From the NCBI GenBank assembly GCA_017447265.1, contig JAFSOA010000002.1:1-35076 (forward strand): 35,076 nucleotides of DNA. Direction: 5' to 3'. Under the pieces are notes generated by a model that did no database searches, had not been told where the DNA came from, and saw nothing but the letters and a program-made list of their open reading frames with translations. The first letter of the stretch is position 1, and every line of letters begins with the position of its first letter. Below, piece after piece: positions 1 to 8,369 of this stretch. Made by a program: the position numbers and the translations under genes. Origin of the DNA: Bacteroidales bacterium (GTDB lineage Bacteria; Bacteroidota; Bacteroidia; Bacteroidales; UBA932).

Positions 1-971
1 ACCATCTGTGTCGCGCAAAAGAAATGGAATTATTACGGATCTGCGAAAAGCAGCGTGATGACCAGACCTATCTCACCCATTCTGTTGATCTCATCTTTAT
101 CTCATTGGATTGGCGCGAAAGGGACCGTTCATCTATCTCATTCCTTTCGCGGCAGGGAATCCAGCAAATTTCCCCAAAAAGCAGTCACGAAAGGGAAAAA
201 GCGGCGCCCAGATGCCTTTCGTGACAAGGTCGACGACGCAATGACGGGGGTTATCGAAATGAATCCTTCATCCAGGCGCTTCCAGCGCAGGGCTGGCAGC
301 ATGGAAACCGTTTTCGTGTACATCGCCCACCCGTTTTTTCCGCTGAGCCCAGAAAGCCGTTAACGACGAAGTGATGTCGCTCAGCTTCTACCTGAAAATC
401 TGGGACATCTGTCGCTGCTGAGAACGGTCGACCATTCGCACCCGGATTACTGCGGAGGTTTAACCGAAGAGCGTTCCCGGCTGATTCGTCGAAGAACTGA
501 GGCCCCAGCCAGCCGCGCTGGCGGATGGCGCTTGGAAGCCGCTACCAAGCGACAACCGCTCACGATAAACTAATGAAGTGTCTGGCTCCGGTGGTCTTGG
601 CTGCAATCCAGAAAGCAGGCGCACTAGAATCCCTGGAATTACGGCTCATTCGCTCCGCCCATGAGCAGGCACCAGTCAAAAAGAACGTGATAGACAGCAT
701 TGTCCAGTTCCTGCAGATGGGAACCTGAACCGTCATCGGCGACTTCGAACGGGTCTACCGCATCCTCGACTCAATTCGAACCGTCCATTTCCGTCAAAGT
801 GTGCCCGCTTCATCGCGCCAAAGTGCATCCTGAAGGCAATCATCTGGGCGCAACCTACTTATCGTAGCGGGTGTGCACACTTCACTCCGACCATACGGAT
901 ACCCAAATAGACCCACTCCGGGCACACTTTGGCGGAAAGAACCGCAGAGCCACATGTATTTGGGTGCACTA
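1..971. other. Gene-poor accessory region with insertion-sequence-like repeats
   Basis: I see no convincing gene in this stretch. The open frames at 55-363 and 525-728 (plus) do not resemble any family I know and have no promoter of the Bacteroides type in front of them. What can be seen is repeat structure. There is a perfect 11-bp inverted repeat (184-194 with 215-225), and the 19-bp inverted repeat described separately at 788-938. The base composition and lack of coding signal suggest a decayed mobile element or an old insertion point, but this is inference. Confidence 0.5.
788..938. repeat. 19-bp inverted repeat, insertion-sequence end-like
   Basis: The left arm at 788-806 (TTTCCGTCAAAGTGTGCCC) and the right arm at 920-938 are reverse complements with one mismatch. 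Between them lie two further related blocks containing CCAAAGTGCA and GTGTGCACACTTC. Repeated short motifs near an end are typical of several insertion-sequence families, IS21 among them, but no transposase gene is visible beside them. The right arm's last 15 bases (ACACTTTGGCGGAAA, 924-938) occur again in the same orientation at 5298-5312. The element may therefore be an IS remnant or a small non-autonomous unit. Confidence 0.45.
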
Positions 972-1511
972 TCAATAGCTGAAATTGATGGATTGTTGTT
1001 CCAGTCGCTCAATCTCTTTTTTCAGTTTGAAGAATCTGACAGTATTTATTATCAGTAGAATCGGGGCTGCAACGGCACCGAATGCGACAACAAGAACAAC
1101 TCTGATTATTCCGCGAATGAGCATATTAAACAGTCCTCCATCATCGGATAAACGGTCATCAATATCATCCAATGCTTTCTCCCGATCACTTCTTTTGGTT
1201 AATTTCCACGCAGTAGGAATACCTCCGATACCGCAAATTACAATTGCAGTAAAAGCGTCTTGAGTACTCAGGTAGATAGTAAGGCCAATTATGAGGCATA
1301 CTAAGATGATCGCACTCTTGATTATCAATTTGTTTTTTTCTTTCTTGTCATCCTCCAGCAAAAAATCGATGGTCTGTCTATTGCAATCGCGACACATCGC
1401 TTTTTCATCAAAAGTATACTCTGTTTTGTCGATACACTCTTGACATAAACCTTTTCCGCATTTTCCACATTGGGCAACAGCGGCCCTTTCTTGGTGATAA
1501 TAACAATTCAT
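972..1511 (-). CDS. B-box-like zinc-finger membrane protein
   Basis: This is a 179-aa protein of unknown function. The N-terminus holds a regular set of metal ligands: C3, H6, C15, C18, C23, C26, C40 and C43. The spacing is that of a B-box-like treble zinc finger as found in small bacterial membrane proteins. Behind it come a hydrophobic segment at about residues 62-80, a shorter one around 85-97 and a third around 132-155. A charged, helix-prone tail (KLKKEIERLEQQ) closes the protein. It is probably anchored in the inner membrane with the zinc finger in the cytoplasm. The gene stands alone, about 200 bases upstream of an unrelated terminator, in a more A+T-rich part of the window. No function should be inferred beyond a possible scaffold or binding role. 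Confidence 0.7.
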   Translation of the reverse strand: MNCYYHQERAAVAQCGKCGKGLCQECIDKTEYTFDEKAMCRDCNRQTIDFLLEDDKKEKNKLIIKSAIILVCLIIGLTIYLSTQDAFTAIVICGIGGIPTAWKLTKRSDREKALDDIDDRLSDDGGLFNMLIRGIIRVVLVVAFGAVAAPILLIINTVRFFKLKKEIERLEQQSINFSY

Positions 1512-1662
1512 AGAATTATTGTTTTGGTATTTGCCTACTCTATTATGGTTTTTCAGCTACCACCCTTTTGTTATTGTTCAGACTATGGAATAATCCAGCC
1601 TTGGTTTACGATTAATATAAAGTTCTGTCTCTTCAAGTGACATTGATTTATTGTCATTGTTC

Positions 1663-1702
1663 AAAAACCGGACGCCATGAATACTCGCTCCACGGCGTCC
1701 GG
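1663..1702 (-). terminator. Rho-independent terminator of the lipoprotein operon
   Basis: A perfect 9-bp stem (CCGGACGCC at 1668-1676 with GGCGTCCGG at 1694-1702) is followed, on the minus strand, by five T (1667-1663). It lies seven bases past the stop codon of the gene at 1710-2957 and so closes the operon that starts at 4960. Confidence 0.9.
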
Positions 1703-1709
1703 AGCCAGA

Positions 1710-2957
1710 TTATTTTTGTTTTGACTGGATGGTTTTATCCATAGCGAGCCGTGCCACCTCAAAGGCCGTAGATAAAGATTCCGATTGGGGATTCCATGTA
1801 GTATTACCACTTAGGCTGTCTGAATCCTTGAAAACACGAAAAACGCCTTCTTCCATTAAGACTCCATCAGGGTCAGCACCTTTCTCAACCATGCCAAATG
1901 CGTAATACAGGTTGCGGATTCCATCAGAAGATTTAATTCCCGAGATTATTAGGACAGTTCTGTATGGAATCCCCCAAGACGTTCCTTCTGTTGAAAAGTA
2001 TGCTGAAAAACAATCATAAGAGCCGCAAATAAACGCCCCTTCACCTTTACTGCTTGCATTCTTCTGATATTCTTCGTAGTTCAAGGTGTTGTTTTTGAAA
2101 TCTTGATCGCTGAAACGAATAGTAATCGGATTTACCTCCGTCCCGGGGGCATATCCGCCTCCCGACCCATCAGTATAATCTTCACAATAAACAGCTGTAA
2201 AAGGCGACACATAGTATGTACCTCGAACATCCGGTGGAAGTATTCCATTGTATATGGGCATGTACACCTCTAATTCTTCTTGTAACTCTTTGGGCAAGAT
2301 GGAGGCCATGCGTGGATCAGGCTGTTGATTCAAGTCAATTCCAAGTGTCGTTCCATCCAACAAGACAAGTGTGAGCACTCCACCTGAGAATATCACATTT
2401 TGGAAAAAACTGTCACCACCCTTCCCTGTCGCTTGTACAAGATTCCCACGAAAATCAGTCACATAAGAGTAATTGATTCCTTGATCATAACTGACCATCC
2501 AGTAACCGTCTCCGCTAATCTTCAATATAGGAGTTGCTCCGTCTGAGCCCGATGCAGGGATCTTATTGCCATAGCTATCTGTTATCCAAGAGGTTGCCCC
2601 ATCTATGGTTTGCGTCCAATAGTACTGGTTACCAAATTGCTTGACACCAATTACCGGTGTCAATCCATCTGATCCTTTCGAGCCGTTCTTGATGGTGTAT
2701 GAGTTTCCATCAGAGAATGAGATACGGATTCCGTCGTTGATAGTAGTTACATTAGTAATGGCCAAGTTGTTGGAAAGGACATTTACCATGGAACTCATGG
2801 TGCTCAGGTCAGTATTCAATTTGCTGAGCGTAGATTCAATCGAATTGACACGCTGCTCCAGGCTATTCAGTTTTTGCCAGATTGCAGTATCGTCAAATGT
2901 CTCGCAGCCGCTCACAGACAAAAGCACTAACCACAGAGGTAATAATCTCTTTTTCAT
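1710..2957 (-). CDS. DUF4988-like surface lipoprotein
   Basis: A 415-aa predicted lipoprotein: a short signal peptide ends in the lipobox SVSGC (Cys 18). Next is a coiled coil (about residues 28-65, heptads LEQRVNSIESTLSKL). Glycine/aspartate-rich modules follow with the phrases FSDGNSYTIKNGSKGSDG, TPVIGV, YWTQTIDG and DGYWMVSYDQG. This order, coiled coil followed by DG-rich repeats, is the pattern of the Bacteroidota DUF4988 family of exported proteins. The C-terminal half (from about 230) is a beta-rich domain I do not recognise. It is the last gene of a minus-strand operon, 23 bp after the preceding gene and directly before a strong terminator. Likely location is the outer membrane; the ligand is unknown. 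Confidence 0.8.
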   Translation of the reverse strand: MKKRLLPLWLVLLSVSGCETFDDTAIWQKLNSLEQRVNSIESTLSKLNTDLSTMSSMVNVLSNNLAITNVTTINDGIRISFSDGNSYTIKNGSKGSDGLTPVIGVKQFGNQYYWTQTIDGATSWITDSYGNKIPASGSDGATPILKISGDGYWMVSYDQGINYSYVTDFRGNLVQATGKGGDSFFQNVIFSGGVLTLVLLDGTTLGIDLNQQPDPRMASILPKELQEELEVYMPIYNGILPPDVRGTYYVSPFTAVYCEDYTDGSGGGYAPGTEVNPITIRFSDQDFKNNTLNYEEYQKNASSKGEGAFICGSYDCFSAYFSTEGTSWGIPYRTVLIISGIKSSDGIRNLYYAFGMVEKGADPDGVLMEEGVFRVFKDSDSLSGNTTWNPQSESLSTAFEVARLAMDKTIQSKQK

Positions 2958-2980
2958 CGCATTAAGATTCGATTCTATAA

Positions 2981-3571
2981 CTACTCAAGGCTTTCTGTGA
3001 TCTTATGGACTTGCTCGTTGAGGGTCTCGACAATTTTTGATAATGTCTCACCCAAGTCTTTTTCTTCATTGATCGCCTCTTTTTTCTCTTTCTTATTGAG
3101 AGAACCATCATTCAATCGCTCTTTGGCCCGATCGTATTTCTTCAGCACCTGCCGTAAGGGATCGTTGTTGTCATAATTGGCGAATCCTTTGGCAGTTGAG
3201 TGAACCCGTAGGTTGGACAAAGTGTATGTAAACTCTTTTGTCCCATTCCCCGGCCAAGTTATCGTAAGGTCAAAAATTATGTTGTCAGAAAATTCTCCTG
3301 CGAAAGGATTATATGAAAACTTCGCATTGATCTCGGCTCCCTTGATGGAAATTGTCCGGGCTGCATCGTCAATGGATACTTTCTCAAAAGTAGAATTAAT
3401 ATAAGAGGTGATGCGTTTTACGGCCGTTTCCGCGCCACAGTCATAAGCGATCGTCCCTGTGATAAATGGTTCTCCTTCATCGTCTTTTGGGAAATCGTAG
3501 TTGAAGGTCTGCGCATAAAGAGAAAGCACCGTGATGCATGCTAAAACGAGGGAAAACAGAATCCGTTTCAT
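2981..3571 (-). CDS. Secreted DUF4468-like protein
   Basis: A 196-aa protein with a clear Sec signal peptide (MKRILFSLVLACITVLSLYAQ, cut after the AQ near residue 21, no lipobox). The body, residues 22-135, starts with a pattern (TAVKRITSYINSTF, then VSIDDAARTISIKG) that resembles the TBP-like fold domain DUF4468 of Bacteroidota periplasmic proteins. The assignment is by eye only. The C-terminal 60 residues are highly charged and helical (KKYDRAKERLNDGSLNKKEKKE). It is the third gene of four in the operon, 27 bp downstream of the barrel protein. It is probably periplasmic and of unknown function. Confidence 0.65.
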   Translation of the reverse strand: MKRILFSLVLACITVLSLYAQTFNYDFPKDDEGEPFITGTIAYDCGAETAVKRITSYINSTFEKVSIDDAARTISIKGAEINAKFSYNPFAGEFSDNIIFDLTITWPGNGTKEFTYTLSNLRVHSTAKGFANYDNNDPLRQVLKKYDRAKERLNDGSLNKKEKKEAINEEKDLGETLSKIVETLNEQVHKITESLE

Positions 3572-3598
3572 AAGTTTATGCTTTTAATGGGTTGATAA

Positions 3599-4075
3599 TT
3601 AGAAAAGGAAAGTCACGCCTAGGCGCAAATAGGACAAGTGGGTATAGCCCGCTTCAGCTGTAACTGCGAAATGTGGCGTGAAGAAATAGGAAGCGCCAGC
3701 CAGGAAAAGTGCTCCCACACCGGACAAATCATAGTATCTTCGGTATCCCAGACCTGCTTTTGCGTGTACTTCAAAGGCTTCATTGATGAAGAAATGGTAT
3801 CCGGCAAATGCCGATGCCTGGATCCAATGGCTATGGTAGTTCGCGTACTCAAACAATCCGCCAGCACCCAAAGTGCCGGCTCTGCCGAAGTCAACAATAC
3901 CATATTCTCCGGATAAACCAACAGGCGGTACCAATAGGTCTGACCACACGTAGGGGAGACCGACGGTTGCCTGGATCAGGAAATTCCCCGAAGAATAGGG
4001 ATTGTCCTGTGCATAGGTTTTGCTCGCGACTGCGCACAACGCGAGAAGCGCAACAACAAGAATCGTTTTTTTCAT
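3599..4075 (-). CDS. Small outer-membrane beta-barrel protein
   Basis: A 158-aa predicted outer-membrane protein. I start it at the ATG at 4075 (MKKTILVVALLALC...), because the longer frame to 4108 only adds eleven residues before a textbook signal peptide, which ends ASKTYAQ. The mature part alternates hydrophobic and polar residues with frequent Tyr/Phe/Gly, and it ends in FLF, the usual terminal aromatic signature of proteins inserted by the BAM complex. About 135 mature residues would make a barrel of about eight strands (OmpA/OmpX-like size). It is the second gene of the operon, 36 bp after the first. Function unknown. Confidence 0.7.
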   Translation of the reverse strand: MKKTILVVALLALCAVASKTYAQDNPYSSGNFLIQATVGLPYVWSDLLVPPVGLSGEYGIVDFGRAGTLGAGGLFEYANYHSHWIQASAFAGYHFFINEAFEVHAKAGLGYRRYYDLSGVGALFLAGASYFFTPHFAVTAEAGYTHLSYLRLGVTFLF

Positions 4076-4111
4076 AAGTAAATATGGGTTGTTAAGTATT
4101 CTGGACAACTA

Positions 4112-4960
4112 CTATTTCTCAATGGACTCAATTTGCCAGCCTCTATCTGCATAGTAAATGAAAGTGACTGGAACAACGATGTGCTCATTGTTATACACAT
4201 TGTTGATGATTCTTCCGAATGGCGTTACCTCATAGCTTTCCAACACAGCTTGCGCAGTTGCCCTGTTACCGTCAATCAATATATTACGAACATCCGTAAC
4301 CCTGATTTTGAAAGCGTTGAGAACGATTCGAGAAATGTTTTCCTTTGATTTGAGTTTCTCGTAATCCGACAACTCCTTTTGTGTACTGTCTACTACTGCC
4401 GGGGCCGTTTCGACAGCTTCATCGTAGACTTCGCAGCCTGGGTCTTCATCGTTTTCTCCAAACTCATCAAGCTGCACCTGATCTTCAGGCCAAGTGCCGC
4501 GTTCACCGTTAATAAGGAACCTGTCTTTCGGCCTCTCTTTTTTTGTATTGCCCTCCTGAATGAGTTTTTTTCCGGTTTTGGTCAGCTCCACAGTGACGAA
4601 ACATTTCATTACGTCAACTGTTCTGTAGGCCGTCTGATACGTGTCGTAAGAGCCAAAATATCCGGTTTGCCTTACCTTTTTTTGGAATGACCGCCTCTCG
4701 GGTTTGGGAACCCTTTCGACATTGTACGTTATTACTCCGTTGGCAGCCAACTTACGAAGCTGGAACCGCGTCTGGTCGCTGTTTTCTTCATAATAGCCTG
4801 CTTTCAGGTCAGTTGTGGATAAGGTGGCGCCCATATACCCCAATTCCTCTTGAACAAGTTTCCTGGCCTGTCCTTTACTCAACTCTTTTTGCGATTGGCA
4901 TCCGGTCAGCAGCATCCCGATGCAGCATGCAAATAAAGCGCTCTTGATTATTGTTTTCAT
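4112..4960 (-). CDS. Predicted lipoprotein, first gene of operon
   Basis: A 282-aa predicted lipoprotein. The signal peptide ends in a good lipobox (LLTGC, Cys 21). I do not recognise the family. The mature part has a helical start (KELSKGQARKLVQEELGYMG), a basic beta-rich middle (around residues 75-130), an acidic linker (DEFGENDEDPGCEVYDEA, about residues 165-182) and a C-terminal alpha+beta segment ending YYADRGWQIESIEK. That ending resembles the SnoaL/NTF2-like or DUF-type lumenal domains that pack against a membrane partner, but this is a weak impression. It is the promoter-proximal gene of the four-gene operon 4960-1710, all of whose products appear to be exported. Confidence 0.65.
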   Translation of the reverse strand: MKTIIKSALFACCIGMLLTGCQSQKELSKGQARKLVQEELGYMGATLSTTDLKAGYYEENSDQTRFQLRKLAANGVITYNVERVPKPERRSFQKKVRQTGYFGSYDTYQTAYRTVDVMKCFVTVELTKTGKKLIQEGNTKKERPKDRFLINGERGTWPEDQVQLDEFGENDEDPGCEVYDEAVETAPAVVDSTQKELSDYEKLKSKENISRIVLNAFKIRVTDVRNILIDGNRATAQAVLESYEVTPFGRIINNVYNNEHIVVPVTFIYYADRGWQIESIEK

Positions 4961-5418
4961 AATCTCCTCTTTTCCAGGGCGACTCTACTGGACCTTGATA
5001 ATAATAGAAAGTGTGAGCCACCTTAGACTAATCTCCTCGGTTGGCTCTGGACTGCCTCGACAGTAAGAATAGTACAAGGATAACCCACACTGCTATAATG
5101 ATGGCAGAAAGCCATAATTATAACCGGATGAGCGCCTTCGCACTTCCAAACTGCCTTAGAATTGTCCAGATTCACCGAGTCGGAAAAGCTAAACGCTTTC
5201 TGTATGTTCTGTCTCGAAAGACTTTACAAAAATACGATTATGAATCGGATTTTGCAATTATTTTTCGTACTATGAGCCCAGATAGCCTCCATCATGAACA
5301 CTTTGGCGGAAATCCTTTATGCTTGCTTTTCATAAGAATTATTCGCATCTTTGCAAAGAAATGCGACATCGTAAAGTCATCAAGTCGGTGACGTGTGATT
5401 GTGGAGCGAGATAAGATT
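4961..5418. other. Intergenic region with divergent promoters and repeat copy
   Basis: No gene is convincing here; a plus-strand frame of 116 codons (5041-5391) looks like chance. The region carries the minus-strand promoter at 5227-5257. A 15-base copy (5298-5312) of the repeat found at 924-938 is present in the same orientation. A plus-strand promoter-like site for the transposase remnant consists of TTG at 5323-5325, 20 bases, then CATCTTTG at 5346-5353. Confidence 0.55.
5227..5257 (-). promoter_or_regulatory. Promoter of the exported-protein operon (minus strand)
   Basis: Read on the minus strand there is TTG (5257-5255), 20 bases, then TATTTTTG (5234-5227). This fits the Bacteroides -33/-7 consensus (TTTG, about 19, TAnnTTTG). 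Transcription would begin near 5220 and give a leader of about 260 bases to the start codon at 4960. A weaker -7-like match (TATCCTTG on the minus strand, near 5083) lies closer. Confidence 0.6.
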
Positions 5419-5696
5419 ATGATGACAATGCATTACCCTTACTCTGGCCAATCTGGCTATTTTCACCTTTGCTCTGACGGAGAACTGACGCCGCAATTCA
5501 TCTCCTGCGACGAGGATTATCGTGTGGTATTCAACCTGATCGGTGTCAGTGCCACCCATGCCGACGTGTCTGTCCTGTCCTTTTCCATCGAAGATACCCA
5601 TCTGCATGCCCTGCTCTTTGGATCCAGAGAAGGCTGCTTCCGCTTCAAGTCCGCTTTTGAAGGATCAGCGGAAAAAGTGTACCCTGTGACCCCTCG
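5419..5696 (+). pseudogene. 5' remnant of a REP-associated (HUH/Y1) tyrosine transposase
   Basis: From the ATG at 5419 the frame reads MMTMHYPYSG... and contains FHLCSDG, then CDEDYRVVFNLIG, then SFSIEDTHLHALLFG. This order matches the N-terminal half of IS200/REP-associated Y1 transposases: the opening strand, the 'DEDY.. F' helix, then the metal-binding HUH motif, here H-L-H. The catalytic tyrosine helix that should follow is absent, because homology stops near 5680. The frame then runs without a stop into the HlyD gene. The simplest reading is a truncated transposase gene that happens to be in frame with its neighbour. A real fusion is unlikely because a promoter-like site and a good start codon lie between them. 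Confidence 0.6.
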
Positions 5697-5709
5697 CGCT
5701 TTCAGCGCG
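5695..5709. repeat. Small palindrome downstream of transposase remnant
   Basis: CGCGCT-TTC-AGCGCG forms a 6-bp hairpin directly after the transposase remnant. A close relative (GGCGCT-TGC-AGCGCC) occurs at 17594-17608. REP palindromes are the substrates of this transposase class, so these may be surviving REP-like elements. They may also be chance hairpins in GC-rich DNA. Confidence 0.35.
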
Positions 5710-5737
5710 GATATAATCGGGTTTCAATTTTTTTTCA

Positions 5738-5745
5738 TACCTTTA
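5738..5745 (+). promoter_or_regulatory. Promoter -7-like site of the export operon
   Basis: TACCTTTA (consensus TAnnTTTG, one mismatch) ends six bases before the ATG at 5752. No good -33 box is seen; there is a T-rich stretch at 5728-5735. If active, the transcript would begin at or within a few bases of the start codon. Confidence 0.45.
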
Positions 5746-5751
5746 CGATTT

Positions 5752-6618
5752 ATGAGTGATTCGAATCCATTCTCTAACGATAGCCGGCAGCAAAACCTCC
5801 AGTCGCCCGAGGAGATCGGGAGCGTGCTGAAGGTGACGGCGCTGCCAACCTATCTGCTGGCCCTGACGGCGCTGCTGCTGATCGGTGCCGTTTTCGTATG
5901 GGGCTTCCTGGGCACCGTTTCTGACAAGGTGTACTACAGCGGCGTGGTCTTTCCGTCGCAGGGAACCGCCGATGTCTCGCTGCCCAACAAGGGAATGGTG
6001 CGTACCGTCTTCGTACACAATGGAGACCACGTGATTCCGGGACAGTCGGTGGCGCTCATCTCAATGGATGAAAGCTACAGCATCCTGACGAGCACCGTCG
6101 ACGGCACCGTCATCTATACAAAGGTGGACAATGAGCCATTCGAGGCATTCGAGCCCATCATCAGCGTCATCGACGGCAACGGGCCGCAGACGCAGCGCGC
6201 GATGCTCATCGCTTATATCGACAATGCCGGCCAGCGCGACTTGCGTGTCGGAATGAGTGCTCAGATCTGGCCGGAAAATGAGAAGCGCGATGAGATCGGC
6301 TATGTCAGGGGCCGCGTCACGCGCATCGACCGCTATCCCGTAGCTGCGGAAGAGGTGCGCCAGACGCTCAAAAGCGATGAACTGACCCGCCGCCTGCTCG
6401 AATCGGGAGAGATGATGTACCGTGTCAATGTGGAGATGCTTCCCAATCCGGAAGACGATTCGAAATACGACTGGTCGTTCGGCGAGCCCGAAGACATCAG
6501 CATGGACGTCGGCACCTACTGCTCGGTGCTGACCGAGACGAGGCGCCGCAGCATGTTCCAATATCTGTTTGAATCGGCCAGGACAGTGTTCCGGTCCGCA
6601 AAACTCCGCACTGAATGA
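5752..6618 (+). CDS. NHLM-type HlyD membrane-fusion protein
   Basis: A 288-aa periplasmic adaptor. I choose the ATG at 5752 (MSDSNPFS...), not the open frame reaching back to 5395, because everything upstream belongs to a transposase remnant. The N-terminus has the pattern of the HlyD proteins of NHLM (nitrile hydratase-like leader microcin) export systems: LQSPEEIGSVLKVT followed by one membrane helix (about residues 32-54) and WGFLGTV. Behind it lie the split lipoyl/barrel-sandwich halves (GMVRTVFVHNGDHVIPGQ and a second half around SILTSTVDGTVIY) and a beta-barrel region with GMSAQIWP. The gene overlaps the next one by four bases (ATGA). It probably links the two downstream ABC transporters to the outer-membrane channel. 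Confidence 0.8.
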   Translation: MSDSNPFSNDSRQQNLQSPEEIGSVLKVTALPTYLLALTALLLIGAVFVWGFLGTVSDKVYYSGVVFPSQGTADVSLPNKGMVRTVFVHNGDHVIPGQSVALISMDESYSILTSTVDGTVIYTKVDNEPFEAFEPIISVIDGNGPQTQRAMLIAYIDNAGQRDLRVGMSAQIWPENEKRDEIGYVRGRVTRIDRYPVAAEEVRQTLKSDELTRRLLESGEMMYRVNVEMLPNPEDDSKYDWSFGEPEDISMDVGTYCSVLTETRRRSMFQYLFESARTVFRSAKLRTE

Positions 6619-8366
6619 AAACGGGGCGAAATGATTCCCGTCCGGACTCGATGTCGACGCTGACGCTCATCCGCCGCTTCAACCGCGGCTGCCAGGGCTT
6701 GTTCGTCGTGACCGTCCTGCTCCTGGTCGGGGATATGGCTTCCTATCTTCTTCCGCCTTTCTTCCAGCAGATATTTACCGACAATATCATCACACACAAG
6801 AATCCGGAGTGGTTCGGGCCGTTGATGGCCGTCTATATCCTGCTTTTCGTCCTGGAGGTGATGATCTGGCTGCTGCTGAATCCCCTTCGCAGGAGGGAGC
6901 TCGCCAAACTGGGCGTCAGCGCTTCTTCCCGCTATATCCTGAGCCTGCTGCAGTTACCCATGAGCGCCATTGACCGTTTTTCTTCCGGAGAACTGGTCGC
7001 GCGCTACTCCAGCATCAAGAACGTGGTGACGACGATGGACCGTTTCTCCTACGCGCTCGTCCTGGTTATTCGTCCGGTCATCTGTGCCTGGCTGCTGATG
7101 CTCTACAGCTGGAAACTGGGACTCGTGGTGATCTTCTCGATGGTGCTGCTGGTGATCGTGATGCGGACGACGTCGCGCAGCATCAAGAAGAAAGCCCGGA
7201 GTTCGGAGGTGACAGATGCCCGTCTGCAGGGCATGACGATGACGGGCCTCAAGAATATCGAGACGATCAAGTCGATGGGAGGAGAACATATCTTCTATGC
7301 CGAATGGGAGAAGACCTATGTGACCGCGCTCAACGCGCGCGTGCGCACGGCGATTACGACGATGGGCATCGGCTCCCTTCCCCTGCTGGTCCTGAACCTG
7401 TGCAACGCCTTGATCCTCTGCCTCGGCGCCTGGTATATCCTGCAGGGTGAGCTGACGCCCGGTATGCTGCTAGCTTCACAGGCCCTGGCAACCAGCATCA
7501 CCTTCCCCATCAATTCGGCGGTGAATGCAACCCAGGAAGTCTACCGCTCCCAGGCCGCCATGGAGCGACTGGAAGAGGTGGAGGCGGCCTGCGGGGACCA
7601 TCGCCTGAAAATCCCTGCCATCAACGATCTGCCGGAACGCCCCAAACTCCGGGGAGAAGTGGAACTGCGCAATGTCACCTTCGGTTATGACCGCAGCCTG
7701 CCTCCGATTCTCAAGAACTTTTCGATGAAAATCCGTCCGAGCGAAAAAGTCGCTTTCGTCGGTTTTTCCGGTTGCGGCAAGAGTACCATCGCCAAACTCA
7801 TCTCCGGTCTCTATGAACCCTGGGAAGGAGAGGTTCTCCTCGACGGAATCCCCGTACAGCAGCTCAACCGGGCTGTCAAAAACAATTCCCTTTCGGTCGT
7901 CAACCAGGACATCACCCTTTTTGAAGGCACCATCGCCGATAATATCAAGATGTGGGACGATTCCATCGAAGATTTTTCGATGGTGCTGGCCGCCAACGAT
8001 GCCCAGATCCATCAGGACATCGCCAACCGTCCCGGTGCCTATCAGACCCTGCTGACCGAAAACGGCAAGAACTTCAGCGGCGGACAGCGGCAGCGCATCG
8101 AAATCGCCACCGCCCTGGCCAAGGATCCCACCATCCTGATCATGGATGAAGGAACCTCCGCCCTCGACTCCAAGACCGAACAGCTGGTCATGCAGCATAT
8201 CGGAAGCCTGGGCATCACCACCATCCTGATCGCCCACCGCCTGAGTACCATCCGTGACTGCGACTGCATCTATGTGATGGAACACGGACATGTCTTGCAA
8301 CAGGGCACGCACGAGGAACTGTTGCACCAGGAAGGACTCTACCACGAACTGATGAAATACGCCTGA
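6615..8366 (+). CDS. NHLM-type ABC transporter, permease-ATPase, without C39 peptidase
   Basis: A 583-aa half-transporter of the type-1 exporter fold. A six-helix membrane domain occupies about residues 15-320. The ATPase domain has Walker A GFSGCGKST (about 383-391), signature NFSGGQRQR (about 486-494), Walker B ILIMDEGTSALDS with the catalytic Glu, and H-loop LIAHRLST. It most resembles the first transporter of NHLM peptide-export loci. Those usually begin with a C39 cysteine-peptidase domain of about 150 residues that removes double-glycine leaders; here it is missing and the protein starts almost directly with the first membrane helix. The start overlaps the previous stop (ATGA), and the second transporter follows after three bases. 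The two ATPases may form a heterodimer. Confidence 0.85.
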   Translation: MKTGRNDSRPDSMSTLTLIRRFNRGCQGLFVVTVLLLVGDMASYLLPPFFQQIFTDNIITHKNPEWFGPLMAVYILLFVLEVMIWLLLNPLRRRELAKLGVSASSRYILSLLQLPMSAIDRFSSGELVARYSSIKNVVTTMDRFSYALVLVIRPVICAWLLMLYSWKLGLVVIFSMVLLVIVMRTTSRSIKKKARSSEVTDARLQGMTMTGLKNIETIKSMGGEHIFYAEWEKTYVTALNARVRTAITTMGIGSLPLLVLNLCNALILCLGAWYILQGELTPGMLLASQALATSITFPINSAVNATQEVYRSQAAMERLEEVEAACGDHRLKIPAINDLPERPKLRGEVELRNVTFGYDRSLPPILKNFSMKIRPSEKVAFVGFSGCGKSTIAKLISGLYEPWEGEVLLDGIPVQQLNRAVKNNSLSVVNQDITLFEGTIADNIKMWDDSIEDFSMVLAANDAQIHQDIANRPGAYQTLLTENGKNFSGGQRQRIEIATALAKDPTILIMDEGTSALDSKTEQLVMQHIGSLGITTILIAHRLSTIRDCDCIYVMEHGHVLQQGTHEELLHQEGLYHELMKYA

Positions 8367-8369
8367 GCT

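Noticed and set aside
525-728. 67-codon plus-strand frame in the gene-poor left end
   Set aside because: No similarity to any family I know, no promoter and no neighbouring partner.
5041-5391. 116-codon plus-strand frame before the transposase remnant
   Set aside because: It spans the minus-strand promoter and the 15-bp repeat and resembles no protein; probably chance.
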